From positions 290,635-331,943 of the forward strand of contig MNCI01022206.1 in NCBI GenBank assembly GCA_015680685.1: 41,309 nucleotides of DNA, read 5' to 3'. The translations under genes and the position numbers were made by a program. Of this stretch, positions 10,397 to 20,910 are shown piece by piece. Each line of letters opens with the position of its first letter. The stretch's first letter is position 1. Below the pieces are notes generated by a model, which did no database searches, was not told where the DNA came from, and saw only the letters and a program-made list of their open reading frames with translations. Source of the stretch: Gnetum montanum. Taxonomy: Eukaryota; Streptophyta; Gnetopsida; Gnetales; Gnetaceae.

Positions 10397-10840
10397 TCAT
10401 TTGATAATTCTTATTATTGACATTAACTTGATTTTTGGTATCTTGAACTTTATATTATTTTTTCTCATCTTCAACTTGAACACATTTTTCTTTTCTTTAG
10501 AATCTTTTTCCTTGAGCATAAAAGTACAAGCATTAAACAAATGTCCTTTATGATGGAAAAGGTTGCAAAACTTATGAAAATTATAATATGTAATTGGTTG
10601 AATATAAGTCTTTCCTCCTACTTGTAATACTAATTTATTTTTATCATTAAGAAGATTAATTTCCACAAAAAATATCTATGAAAACCATAAGTTGTAGAAA
10701 TACATTCCATATTCTTAATGAGACTGAGAAGACTAATAATTTCTTACTCAACTTTTTGAAAAATTAATGGAAGATTATCCAACTCGACAAAACATAGAAC
10801 TTTAGCATATTCTTCAAATTGGACAATAAGATTTGGAGCT
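10397..10840 (-). pseudogene. LINE (L1-type) ORF1 remnant with CCHC knuckle
   Basis: The minus frame contains FVELDNLPLIF and, after a broken stretch, VEINLLNDKNKLVL, then GGKTYIQPITYYNFHKFC followed by NLFHHKGHLFNAC. This is the order in plant LINE ORF1 (DUF4283 domain, then a zinc knuckle of the QxVxYExLPxFCxxCxxxGHxxxxC type). The second Cys of the knuckle is Phe here, so it could not bind zinc normally. The last 89 codons are open and end in a Lys-rich tail. ORF1 is an RNA-binding chaperone in LINE transposition. ORF2 is not recognisable nearby. Confidence 0.5.
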
Positions 10841-11394
10841 AACATACAAATGATTAAATTGTGTGTTGACGTATAAAAGACCCTTTATCTAGGGCATGCT
10901 ACACCATCGAATCATCACTTAACAAGAAAAAAAAAACCAAGAATAATAAAACTTTGATTACAAGGTAAGTAACCCAAAATTTAAGTGAACAGATATTGTA
11001 TGAAAAGATCAAAAACCAATGACTCATATACACCATCAAGAAAAAAAATCAAGTGTCTTAGATGCATAAACATCACTAGAAGAAGGAATTATGACTTTTT
11101 TCTTATAAGCTTGCAAATCTACATTTTCAGAATCAACAAAAATTTCTACATCGATAAAAGAAGTAGAAATTTTAACATTGACTAAAGAAAATTGAAGTAA
11201 TATAGAATCCTTGATAGGGGAATTCTAGAGAAATTAGATCCACTACAGAAAGATCATATTCACTAGAAAAATATCAAACCTATTTTAAAAATCAATTTGG
11301 CTAAAGAACCATCAAATACATTGAAAAAACATAAGGTTTGCTAAGAAAATCAAAGCCTGATAAAAACATTAATATTCAATTAGAACCTTATAAC
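10841..11394. other. AT-rich interval with no recognised feature
   Basis: It may include the amino-terminal part of the LINE ORF1 on the minus strand, but I see no convincing frame or motif. Confidence 0.4.
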
Positions 11395-11485
11395 TGAGAA
11401 TTACCCACCAAAATTAAACCCATGACTTTGAACATTCAAATCAAGAGTCTTACGACTAGGCTAATAGCTCATTGTTTGAGTTATA
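11395..11485 (-). repeat. tRNA-like / SINE-like repeat, copy 2
   Basis: On the minus strand: GAGCTATTAGCCTAGTCG, then TAAGACTCTTGATTTGAA and AAGTCATGGGTTTAATTTT. TAGCCTAGTCGTAAG is A-box-like and GGGTTTAATTTT is a B box with C-to-T changes. It aligns over about 55 bp with copy 1 (9371-9440) in the opposite orientation, so the two are members of one repeat family. Confidence 0.55.
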
Positions 11486-12332
11486 AAGTTAAAATTTAAC
11501 TATATGTTTTAGAAGTAAATATTGTTAATAAAACATTTGGGGTTCCAACAACCACCCCTTGCCCCCTAAAAAAACACTCATCTATTAATTCAAATGTCTA
11601 AATAAATTTAAAAAATAAATGTCCCTAACTTTACTTCTCATCATTGAGGATAGTTATCATGCATTACTCAACATGCCTAGCTTAATTAGTAGATATTTTC
11701 TTTGTATCTACTAGGTTGCAAGTGTAAGTTATGCTTGAGGTACTAACTTTTATCAAAGTTAAATGTTGTCTATATGTCTAAAAATATATGGCATTAAATT
11801 TTGATTTCAACAAGTCCATGTAAGAAAGAATGATAATTTCCTAAATGGGTATTGATGAGAAGTATTCTTTCAAATCATTTTTTCTAGTAAATTAAATCAT
11901 TTAAATAAAAATGAATGATCCTCAAAGAATGATTCTAGTAATTCTTTTTTTCTTCTTTCAAGCATCTAGAACCTGTGCCTTTTCCTCCATTTTCTACTAT
12001 ATAATATAATGCTACTTGTATGACTTCACGAAATACCTCCATAACCATTAGAAATGTACATTATCTTTCTTAGAAGCTATCATTCCTATGTGAACTTGTA
12101 AGCTCCATAGGAAATCCCTAAAAAAATTGTGGTTCATCTTCAAACCTCAAACATACTAAAAGTCTTTGGCATTATTCATGTTAATTTTAGGGTATCATAA
12201 TATAGTAAACCTCTTTTATAGTTGTCCATTATCTTAATGGACATATGCTTTAACTTGCTACTAAGAGATGGAGCTAGAGAAATTTAGCTTACAAACTTTA
12301 TTTTTTGTCAATTATTTCATGCTTGTAATTCT
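11486..12332. other. Interval upstream of the copia element, no recognised feature
   Basis: AT-rich DNA without coding frames. A C-rich GGTTCCAACAACCACCCC patch (near 11550) is the only compositional feature. Confidence 0.4.
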
Positions 12333-12691
12333 TGTTAGATAATTGAAGTCAAATCAACTATTCTAGTTGGTGTTAATCTTTAAGATGTAACTTGTTGTTA
12401 TAACATCCACTTTGTAATGCGACTCAACATTTTTTATTCATATATGAGTTAGAAATTCTATTAGATGATTATGTATTAATGTACAAGTGTGGAAAAAACC
12501 TTAACTGAGCTATTGTACCCTTAAAAGGCATTATTCTACCTTATTTTTTATTGTAACTTTTCAAGAAAATAATACAACTTTGCACTACTTCCTATGGTTT
12601 TTAACCCTTCACATTGAAAGGTTTTCCATGTAAATTCTAATGCATGTGTTTTACTATTTTATCAATTTTATTTATTATTTTAAAAGTAACA
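12333..12691 (+). repeat. 5' LTR of the copia element
   Basis: 359 bp from TGTTAGATAATTGAAG to AAGTAACA. It aligns along its whole length with 29893-30259, with many substitutions, mostly transitions. Confidence 0.85.
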
Positions 12692-12693
12692 AT

Positions 12694-12705
12694 TGGTATT
12701 AGAGC
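12694..12705 (+). other. Primer-binding site, initiator tRNA-Met type
   Basis: TGGTATTAGAGC follows the LTR end by 2 bp. The standard copia site is TGGTATCAGAGC; the single difference is C to T. Confidence 0.85.
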
Positions 12706-12715
12706 TCTAGATGAC

Positions 12716-13428
12716 ATGATGGAAAAAGAAATGTAGTTTGCAAAGCTAAATGAGAACAATTGGAACATGTCAAAAATTATGATAGAATATTACCTACCTA
12801 GTTGCAAAAGAACTAGATTTCCTTACTCAAAAGAAGATTGCATAGCTTTTTAGTATGAAAGATTGGGAATGGGATATTCTTAATCAAAATTGTTTAACTA
12901 CAATCCATCCATGCATTTCTCCATCAATTTTATTTGATGTTATTGAATGTAAAACATCTAGAGAACTATGGCAATCTCTAGAACAATATTATGAGCAACA
13001 CTCTAGTGCAAATAAAATTCATTCAATGAAAAATTTATTCTCATTAAGATGAAAGATGGTATAATAGTGAAGATGTATGTGATCAAATTTAATTCTGTTA
13101 CTACATAATTACAATCTCTCAAAATTAATTTAGATGAAGAGATATATTATTTGCTGCTTATGTGTTCTTTACCACTAAGCTAGGATACCCTTTTTACAAC
13201 TTTCTAATACTATGGATAATAAATTCAAACTTTCTGATGTTTTTGCCTCATTGTTGAATGAAGAAGCTAGAAAAGATTCAATGAAATTGTTGATTAGAAT
13301 AGATGTAGCATTGGCAACAGAAGCAAGAGGAAGGACATGGTTCAAGAATCAATATGAAAATTTAAGTAGAGAAAAATTTAAAAGCAAAGGAATATCAAAA
13401 TCATAATAAAGAAAAGGTCCTTACTAGT
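12716..13428 (+). pseudogene. Copia gag, amino-terminal part
   Basis: An ATG at 12716 or 12719 follows the primer site; the first stop (TAG) comes within a few codons. The best-preserved part is open at 12855-13052: WEWDILNQNCLTTIHP, then TSRELWQSLEQYYEQHS and NKIHSMKNLFSLR, the UBN2 domain of copia Gag (ELWxxLExxY...NKxxLxxxLxxL). A second open stretch at 13212-13406 has FKLSDVFASLLNEEARK and ends in a basic segment (ARGRTWFKNQ) typical of the region before the CCHC knuckle. The gene stops where the gypsy element was inserted; the knuckle lies on the other side at 26521. Confidence 0.8.
13424..13428. repeat. Left target-site copy of the nested gypsy element (CTAGT)
   Basis: CTAGT here and TTGGT at 26521-26525 both derive by one transition from CTGGT. 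Reading across the two copies keeps the copia gag frame into the zinc knuckle. Confidence 0.75.
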
Positions 13429-14305
13429 TGATGAGTTAGTCATTGGGCTATGTTAATGGGATGTCGTCAACATGACATTGTCAATAGGATCTTATCAATG
13501 TGATATCATCAATGTATGGTTTGACCCATTGACATGTACCCATTAATGGGGCACTCTATTTCCACCTATAAATGTATGCCTACCCACCACATTTATGACA
13601 ATCTTTTCATAGTTATAGTAAAGCACTTGCAATTTTGCCATTTGAGAATTAGAATATTTTTTTGAGTGCCCATAGTAGAACTCAAAGAGTGTATGGATCT
13701 TTATTCAAGCACTATTGTACCTAAGGACTTCAATGTGGATGGAAATAAAGATGAGTTTTTCTAATAAACCTTGCAGCACTTGGACTAGATTAATTATTTC
13801 CTTATGCATTTAATATTCATGAAATTTACTTTAATATTTTTAAGTAATTAATTAATATCAATTAAATAACACACATCAGTACAACCACTTTAAGCATATG
13901 TATAATACTTGGTAATCCTAATAATCCTTAACATTTGGTAACCTAGTAGTGCTATATGTGCTCAAGATGGGTACAGCAAGTGGGAATGGATGCTTATGTT
14001 AAGATTAGTTAAATGTTAGCTAGTTATTAGATTAGTTAAATATTAAATTACTTTATTTTTTATTCTTGTTCTTAGGTGACTCAAACCATAAAAGATAGTA
14101 ATGATAAAAATCATATGCCTCAATTACACTTAACCATACCCTTACACTTCATAAGTGGAACTAGGGGGACAATAATTGCAATGATTAGTTTCACCCCCTA
14201 GAACCAATGTGCTTAGAAACCTAAAGTCTATGGAATTTGATTCAATCATTGAGTGAACACTACTAATTCATATGATTGGATGTAGGGTATACTCGCTGAT
14301 AATCA
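13429..14305 (+). repeat. 5' LTR of the gypsy element
   Basis: Starts TGATGAGTTAGTCATT and ends CTGATAATCA before the primer site. It contains the shared core (TTGGTAATCCTAATAATCC near 13910, TTTGGTAACCTAGTAG near 13935). U3 has ATCAATG/GATATCATC-type boxes that look like decayed CATCGA motifs of the 3' LTR. Confidence 0.9.
13567..13573 (+). promoter_or_regulatory. TATA box of the gypsy 5' LTR
   Basis: TATAAAT in CACCTATAAATGTATGCC, 138 bp from the LTR start; the 3' LTR has it at the same offset. Confidence 0.6.
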
Positions 14306-14324
14306 TTAGCGTCATTACCAGGGA
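14306..14324 (+). other. Primer-binding site, tRNA-Asp type (gypsy element)
   Basis: TTAGCGTCATTACCAGGGA against TTGGCGCCGTTGCCGGGGA: five differences, all transitions. Confidence 0.85.
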
Positions 14325-14456
14325 CTTTAATTACCTATGTGCATTTAGGACTTAGTGAAAATTATTCAACATTGTTGAATCAAACTTTAAAGTTAAAATC
14401 ATTCAAATAATAATAATAATTGTAAAAAGCATACTGGTATTTTCTTTTAATCCAAA

Positions 14457-17040
14457 ATTTCTTCTCCTCGCAAGGATGATTCTTCACCAAAGTTCAAGCA
14501 TGCATCCAATCAAAGGAATGAATTATCAAATTAGCTAGAGCCCTAACAATGTTGAGTGGTATATACTCATCCTAATGAGTATGCACGTAACTTCACCTTC
14601 ATCCTACATCAAGATGAGCAGATGCGATGAAGGGACATAGAGGACAACATTATATTACCTTGAAATCAATCAATTCATGCAATGCTCCAACAAACTCTTA
14701 TGAGGTTGGGCATCCAAGGGCTCCATGTTGAATACATTCTGTAGGACCATGACTCTAGGGATTACCATCCCACTAAGGCATAACATAAAATCAATGGACA
14801 ATACAAGAAGCACTATCAAGCTACAACAGGGAAATGATTTAATAACTTCTTATTCCTACTAGACCAAAAAGATAGTAAAAATCCCTTCTTTAGGGGTTTT
14901 CATTTCACTAACTCTCCTTTCCTTGGTTTTGACCAAGGTTTATTGAACCATAATTTATAGTCCACTGTAAACAATCATGGTTTAGGTAAGAATGAGTTTC
15001 ATAACCATGGAGGATCCAAAGATGGGACTCATGGTAGGGACAAGGATAGGCATCATGATGATGATCATGATCATGATCATTGAAGAGGGGGTGATAGGCA
15101 CCATGGTAGTGCAAGTTCTCCATCCTCTTCCTCCTCTAGCTCCAACCAAAGCTACAGACGATGTAAACTTGATGGAAGTGAGCAATGACACAAAGATGAT
15201 TATAGGGCCCACCAAACTAGTCAAGATTACGGGCATGGGCAATCAAGGGAGGCTTGCTACCATGAAAGAAGGAATAGCAAAGGGTATTATAGGCATCATG
15301 GACATTTTAAAGGCTATGAATATGATGATCGTTTGCTTGCAACTCAAAATATGTTGAACATCGTAGAGGTAATGAGAATTCTGACAAGGCATATGAAAAT
15401 AGTAAAATCAAGTGGTTGGATATGAATAATATCCCTAAATTTAAACGAAGATATAATTCAAATCCATAGAACCATCTTCAAGCCTTTCAAGATCCCTACA
15501 CCTTATAGAACATGGCGAATGAATGGTAGAAACTAAAGCTATTTCCAAGGAAACTCATAAAAAAAAAGATGAAAGTTGGTACTGGTTCTTAGAGTTGGAA
15601 TTAATCCGTAGATGAAGTACAATGCTTAAGCTCTTCAATGATAAGTATCAAACGTACTCCCAATTGTCCAACTTGAAAAATAGATCCAAGATTACAAACA
15701 AGAAATACATGAACCCTTGGATGTAGCCATGGGTAGGTACTATTCCCTTTTGCATCAATGTCCTAGCCATTATTATTCTCAAAAGGAGTCGCTTCACCAT
15801 ATCATAGATAAACCCCATATATAAATAAGGAGAACACTTAGCATTTATGCCTAAAGAAGACTATCAGAATTAAGGGTCTATCAAATTCAAAGGTTGATAA
15901 AGCAAGTTACCAAGGAAGAAGGATAGTTGAGAAAAAGGAAAAGTGTTGAGGTGTACAACCAAAATCCTTCCATCAGAAAAAGGAAAGTCCAATTTTGTGA
16001 TAATGAGGAAAAGGCACCACTTGATGAGGTGGTGAAATGAAAGACCTTGTTTATTTAGAAATCTTTCTCTAAAAATTCAGCTAAGGTAGATAAAATGTGG
16101 GACTCTTTAAATGAAAAGTTCCAAACCACTCTCAAAATAGCAAAGAAATCCAAAGAGAAAAGTAGTGATCATGATCAAAGAACAAAGGAAGGAAGCTTAA
16201 TGTGCCCACCAACGAGGTAAGGGCAAGGCTCCTACAATAGAGGAGTTGTGAAATCCAAAATAGATTATGATGGTGGATGTGACATCTACTAATATGAACA
16301 TCCTAAGGGATGTTATCTCATTGTGTCACACTTGCAAAAGTCTATAATGTATGCTCTAAATATTAGATTGGTGAAAAGGCAAGCACCCAAAAAGTTGCCT
16401 TATCCTCAAGGAAACCCAAGGTAGTTCTACCAACAACATGCTTACTATCCAAGTGGAGCTCAAGCACAACCTTATAAGTAGTATCATCAATGGTAGCACC
16501 CATAGTTGTGGGGACCAAGGTAGCAAGACCCTTACTAGTAGTCTAATCCATATGGGTACTATATTCAGCAACCCATCTCTCTACATCATGCTTCCAATCA
16601 TGCCTCATTCCAGCATCACTACTGCCCTCTTGAGTACTATAGAGCTCAATGTTCATCTCCAAGAGGAAAGCCCCCATTTTCTCATTACCCTCTTCATCCT
16701 TATGCACATGTCCCTCCACCTTCAACTCAATTACCACATACTTTATCAATGCAGGGTAAAATTTCAACCCACCTAAGAAACATAATGTTACCATGAATAT
16801 TAACTTATATTAGGCTCCTTAGCCAAGTGGTTTGAAAACCAAATCCTGAAAAAGACCATTCTTCTAAATCAAAAATCCTAGCAAGCCCTCACAAACTTAT
16901 GCAATTGATAGCCCTACTTCTCCCTGATCCTCTACATCTACTCCATTCAAGTTTCCTTAAAACCAAACACCTTCCAAAATTCATACCATCATGTTAATCC
17001 ATATGGTAACTGATTGGATAAAGGCTAGCCACCTTCCTAG
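14457..17040 (+). pseudogene. Gag of the gypsy element, heavily broken
   Basis: The start codon appears to be ATT at 14457 where relatives have ATG, followed by SSPRKDDSSPK. Recognisable parts, in different frames: FTFILHQDEQM (near 14600); LRLGIQGLHVEY-like text (near 14700); a His/Asp-rich segment, RHHDDDHDHDH (near 15045), then a Ser run and Arg-rich text to 15330; a Gag core with LFNDKYQTYSQLSNL (near 15640) and a decayed EPLDVAMGRY (near 15710); a HPKGC knuckle-like piece (near 16310); and a Pro/Gln/Tyr-rich carboxy part (16380-16780). The core matches LFNEKYQTYARVSAL in B. Function: nucleocapsid shell. Many stops; not translatable. Confidence 0.7.
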
Positions 17041-17473
17041 GAAAAGATCTAATCTTGGAAATTCCCTTATTTACTTGTAGATGGCTGAGAATGAGTCTTG
17101 AAAAGCTCTTCTTAATTCAAATTCTAGTGTTAATCTAATTTCTTATGAGATGTAAAAATCCTAAAACCTACCTCCACTCAAGGAAAGTAACATCCGTCTT
17201 AAGTTGGTAGACTAGTCCATCACTTTTCCCTTGGGACTAGTGGAGGACATTGTGACAATAGTTTGTGGGTGGTCCTATCTTGCCAATTTCTTGGTGATCC
17301 AATTTGATAATTGCAAGGGGAACTTTCCAATAATCATTGGAATAGGTTGGCTAAGTACCATTAATGCATGGTCGGGTATTAGAGACCTTTTCTTGGAGAT
17401 ATTAAAGGAAAACACTTTTGGAAAGATTGAAAAGAAGAGAGTTCCATGTATCTCTTATAGTGATACAAGGTGA
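17041..17473 (+). pseudogene. Protease domain of the gypsy element
   Basis: The frame reads ALLNSNSSVNLIS at 17105-17143: the catalytic Asp is Asn (AAT at 17114-17116) and the Gly is also Asn. After three stops, the open part 17231-17473 has GLVEDIVTIVCGWSYLANF and then IIIGIGWLSTINAW, the flap and IIGRxWL region. The domain is of normal length. It would release Gag and enzymes from the precursor; this copy is certainly inactive. Confidence 0.8.
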
Positions 17474-17800
17474 AACTATATGTAGAAAATATCGATCATA
17501 AAAAGTACATCAATCCCAACATGCAAACAATGTGCAGATGGGACAAAAATTCAAAGGTGCCTATATGTAGTAGCCACAAAGTAGGAGGATACCTAGTGGT
17601 TAACAGCTGATCCTAAAAGTACAATACTTTGCATGGAACCAACTAAGAGCTTAACAAGTGCCTATGTTGAAGGCATAGATAAACTGGAGCAAGTTCATCA
17701 CCAACTCTCTAATGATGAACCTAATGATACTTATTGGGGAGAACTAGGAATCTCTAAAAGCTTCAAATAGAAGCCCCTAGAGTTGAAAACTCTACCTACC
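17474..17800 (+). pseudogene. Linker between protease and RT (gypsy element)
   Basis: Broken frame with YVEGIDKLEQVHHQLSND around 17660-17720 and ELKTLPTNMEYAFL leading into RT. The ELKxLPxxxxYAFL sequence is the usual amino-terminal lead of plant gypsy RT. Confidence 0.55.
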
Positions 17801-18610
17801 AACATGGAGTATGCTTTCCTAAAAAATGGTAAGCTAGTAGTAATCAATGCCAATATTTCTCTTGAATAGAAAGAGAAGTTGTTGAAGGTTGTCAACAAAT
17901 GGCCAACAACCTTTACTTAGTCATATCCTAAACTCATTGGGATTGATCCTAGGATATGCCATCATTACATCTATACTAATCCTTCCATGAAGCCAAAGAG
18001 GTAGCCGCAGTGGCAGCTGAATCCCAAATTGAAGCAGATTGTCAAGGAGGAGATTGAACAAATCCTCAAGGTTGGGTTCATCTATCTCATTGCAAATAAC
18101 AAGTGGGTTAGCCCACTTGTGATTATGCCAAAGAAAGGTGATAAGTGAAGGATCTATATTGACTTTAGGCTATTAAACATGATGACCTACAAAGATTATT
18201 CCCCATTTCCATTTGTGGACTAGATGTTAGACATTATCTCTAGGCATTGCTACTACAAATTTCTAGATGGTTATAGTGGCTATAACAAAATTTATATTGC
18301 ACCTAAGTACTAGGCCAAAACCACATTTACAGGTTCCTATGGGACTTTTTCATATAGAAAGATGTCATTTAGTCTGTGCAATGATCCTACAACCTTTCAA
18401 CATCTTTTCCTTAGCATTTTTCAACAACAGATTGGTAGCAAGGTCAAAGTATTCATGGATAACTTCTCCACCTATGGGTCTACATCTAAGAAAGCCCCCA
18501 ACCACCTTAAGCAAGTTCCTAAAAGATGTGTAAATAATAATCTTTAACTCAATTGGCAAAAGATCCATTTGATGATCTAGGATGGCATTGTTTGGGACAC
18601 AGAATCTTAC
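17801..18610 (+). pseudogene. Reverse transcriptase of the gypsy element
   Basis: In one frame with stops: EYAFLKNGKLVVINANIS, GIDPRICHHYI (canonical GI.P..C.H.I), QWQLNPKLKQIVKEEIE, KWVSPLVIMPKKG, RIYIDFRLLN, KDYSPFPFVD, FLDGYSGYNKIYIA, TTFTGSYGTFSYRKMSF and CNDPTTFQHLF. These are the fingers and palm blocks of Ty3-gypsy RT. The catalytic box, usually F(M/L)DDF, reads FMDNF at 18452-18466, so the second Asp is Asn. TAG codons at 18221-18223 and 18311-18313 sit where relatives have Gln. RT copies the element RNA into DNA in the particle; this one is dead. Confidence 0.9.
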
Positions 18611-18829
18611 AAGTAAGGATTGATATGGACCTTTAAAAAATAAGGATCATCCAAGGAATAACCCACCAACCAAAAACTATTAAATATGTCTAGTGATTCC
18701 TTGGTCACAGTGGCTACTACCAAATATTCATAGAGAATTTCTCTAAGATTGCTAAACCATTGATGGAGCTGACAAAGAAAGATGCTCCATTCATATGGAC
18801 CAGGAAATGTGAAAAGAAATTCCAAAAAA

Positions 18830-19242
18830 GCAAACATGGATACTCCAATTCTACGAGCACTTGACTAGTTCAAATCATTCCACATCATGATAGATGCATT
18901 GAACTATGCCTTGGAAGATATGCTCACACAATTGGATGATCAAAAACATCCATACTACATCCACTACATGAGCCAAAGATTGTGGGTGCAGAGCTAAACT
19001 ACACCACAATAGGGAAAGAACTAATGGTAGTGGTGTATTCCTTGAGAAAATTTAGGCACTGTGTGCTTGGGTACAACATATTCATGCACACAAATCATAG
19101 TGTAATCTACTTCTTGATGAACAAACTAATGGTGAGCCCTCGTATCATACAATGGCTTGTGATCTTGCAAGAATTCAATCTCACAATGGTAGATCAAAAG
19201 GAAACAAAGAATGTGATTTTTGATCACTTATCTCAATTGTGA
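18830..19242 (+). pseudogene. RNase H domain of the gypsy element
   Basis: It reads FHIMIDALNYALEDML (canonical F.l.tDAS..aiG..L), QLDDQKHPYYI, then an open frame at 18982-19242: ELNYTTIGKELMVVVYSLRK, FRHCVLGYNIFMHTNHSVI, IIQWLVILQEFNL and FDHLSQL. YTTxEKELLAVV and FRxYLxG..v.v.TDH are the diagnostic blocks of retroelement RNase H; the key Glu (KEL) is present, while the TDH Asp reads Asn. It would remove the RNA template during reverse transcription. Confidence 0.85.
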
Positions 19243-20660
19243 TGGGACAAGAAAGAGGAGGAGAGCCCACTTTCTAATCAATTTCCTAATGAACTCCTCT
19301 TTGCTAGCGCAATAAATGAGCAAGTGCCCAATGAAGCTACATGGTACAATGGAATTCTCACTTATCTTCTCACTCAAGAGATGTCACAAGAATTAGACCA
19401 TAGGAAGAAACAATAGTTTCTTCACCAAGCCAAATTCTTTATGGAGATTAATGGACACCTTTACAAGGTATGCACCAATGGTTTGGTTTGTTGGTGTGTT
19501 CCTGATGCTGACAAACTCTATGTCCTCCAAGATGCTCATGAGGGCCCATGTGGGGGCCACTATGCTGGGAGATGAATGACTATTAAGATCCTAATGGTAG
19601 GGTATTATTGACCAACACTCTTCAGGGACACTTACCAATTCATCTACTCTCTTATGATCATTGTCAACATGATGGTGGGAAGAACACTAAAATGGAGGAA
19701 CCTCAACAATGGATCTAATCACTGGAACCCTTTGACATCTTGGGCATTGATTTCATGGGTTCCATCACACCCATATCAAATGGAAAGGCATAAATCATAG
19801 TTGCTATTTACTATTATACAAAATGGGTAAAAGCAGTAGCCATCACAGATTGTACATCTTCTATAGATGCTCAGTTTGTACAACAAAATGTTGTAAACAA
19901 GTTTGGAATGCCATGTGCTCTAATTTCTAATAATGGTACTCATTTTAGAGGTGCCACTTTTCAAAAATTCATGCAACGCTTGGGGGTAGAACATAAATTA
20001 ACAACACCTTACCACCCCCAAGCCAACAATCAAGTTGAGGTTATGAATAGGAAGATCACTAAGATCTTAACCAGAACAATTAGAAAATATAGAAGAGACT
20101 AGAGCACAAAACTCAAAAATTCCCTTTTGGCCTACCATTCAACATGGAAACTCCCTAGAGGCTCTTCTCCCTATGAGTTGATGTACAAAAAATTACCAAC
20201 TCTTCCAATTCAATTCAATCTCTATACACTTTCAACAACCTATAACCTTGATCTTAACCTTAGCCTAGCATAGAAAGAAAGATTGATCAATCATAACATG
20301 CCTAATAAAAATGGATTGGTGGCCCTATCCTTGAATGAAGTGCACAAGGCATTCAACAAACAATTCCATGACCTCAAAATAAGAAAAGTAAATTTTCAAC
20401 CTAAAGACAAGGTCTTTTACTAGAACCCCACACATGTACCTCAAAAGACTAAGTTTCAAACATTATGGGAAGGGCCTTACATAATTCATAAAATCTTTCC
20501 TTCTGGGACCATGTTAATCTACAAACTTGAAAGTCCAAATAAAAAACCACTTTTTAACATGTAATAAGTTAAACCTTTCCATGAGCCCAAAATAGCTAGT
20601 TCTAGCAACACCTCATTGGATGAACAGCCTCGCTCAATTTTTTTGATCTCCTCCTTCTAA
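19243..20660 (+). pseudogene. Integrase of the gypsy element
   Basis: The amino-terminal zinc domain shows HEGPCGGHYAGR (His codons at 19537 and 19558), followed by GYY, a TGA at a Trp position (19609-19611), and DHCQHDGGKN with the second Cys pair damaged. The core has LGIDFMGSI (first Asp at 19749-19751), ALISNNGTHFRG with Asn for the second Asp (19929-19931) and Glu in NNQVEVMNR (20037-20039), giving the DX35E spacing. Then AYHSTWKLPRGSSPYELMY and, near 20450-20500, KTKFQTLWEGPYIIHKI, the GPY/F-type carboxy domain. No chromodomain is visible. It would insert the cDNA into the genome. Confidence 0.9.
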
Positions 20661-20910
20661 CTCAATTGTGGGGGAGATGGTCATCCATGTTAACTAGATA
20701 ACTGAATTCTTAATTTCTTATACTTTTTGTTTTCCAATTTTTTTTTACACCTTTTTGTTTTTACACTTTTTTTTTACACCATTTTTTGTTTTACAACATC
20801 GTTAGTACATTTTATCTTTTTTAGATATTTTACAATTTCTTTTATATTTTACTTTATTTTTTGTGTTTATTTTTCTTATGTTTTCTAATAAATTACTTTG
20901 TTTTTCTTTA
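20661..20910 (+). other. T-rich (polypyrimidine) tract of the gypsy element
   Basis: From about 20715 the strand is dominated by T with spaced ACA or ACC (CTTTTTGTTTTTACAC-like units). It begins shortly after the integrase and corresponds in place to the T-rich tracts of A, B and C. Confidence 0.6.

Noticed and set aside
14992-15357. A 121-codon plus frame with a Met/Ile run as a membrane protein
   Set aside because: It is the shifted frame of the gag His/Asp-rich segment; MMIMIMI arises from GATCATGAT repeats.
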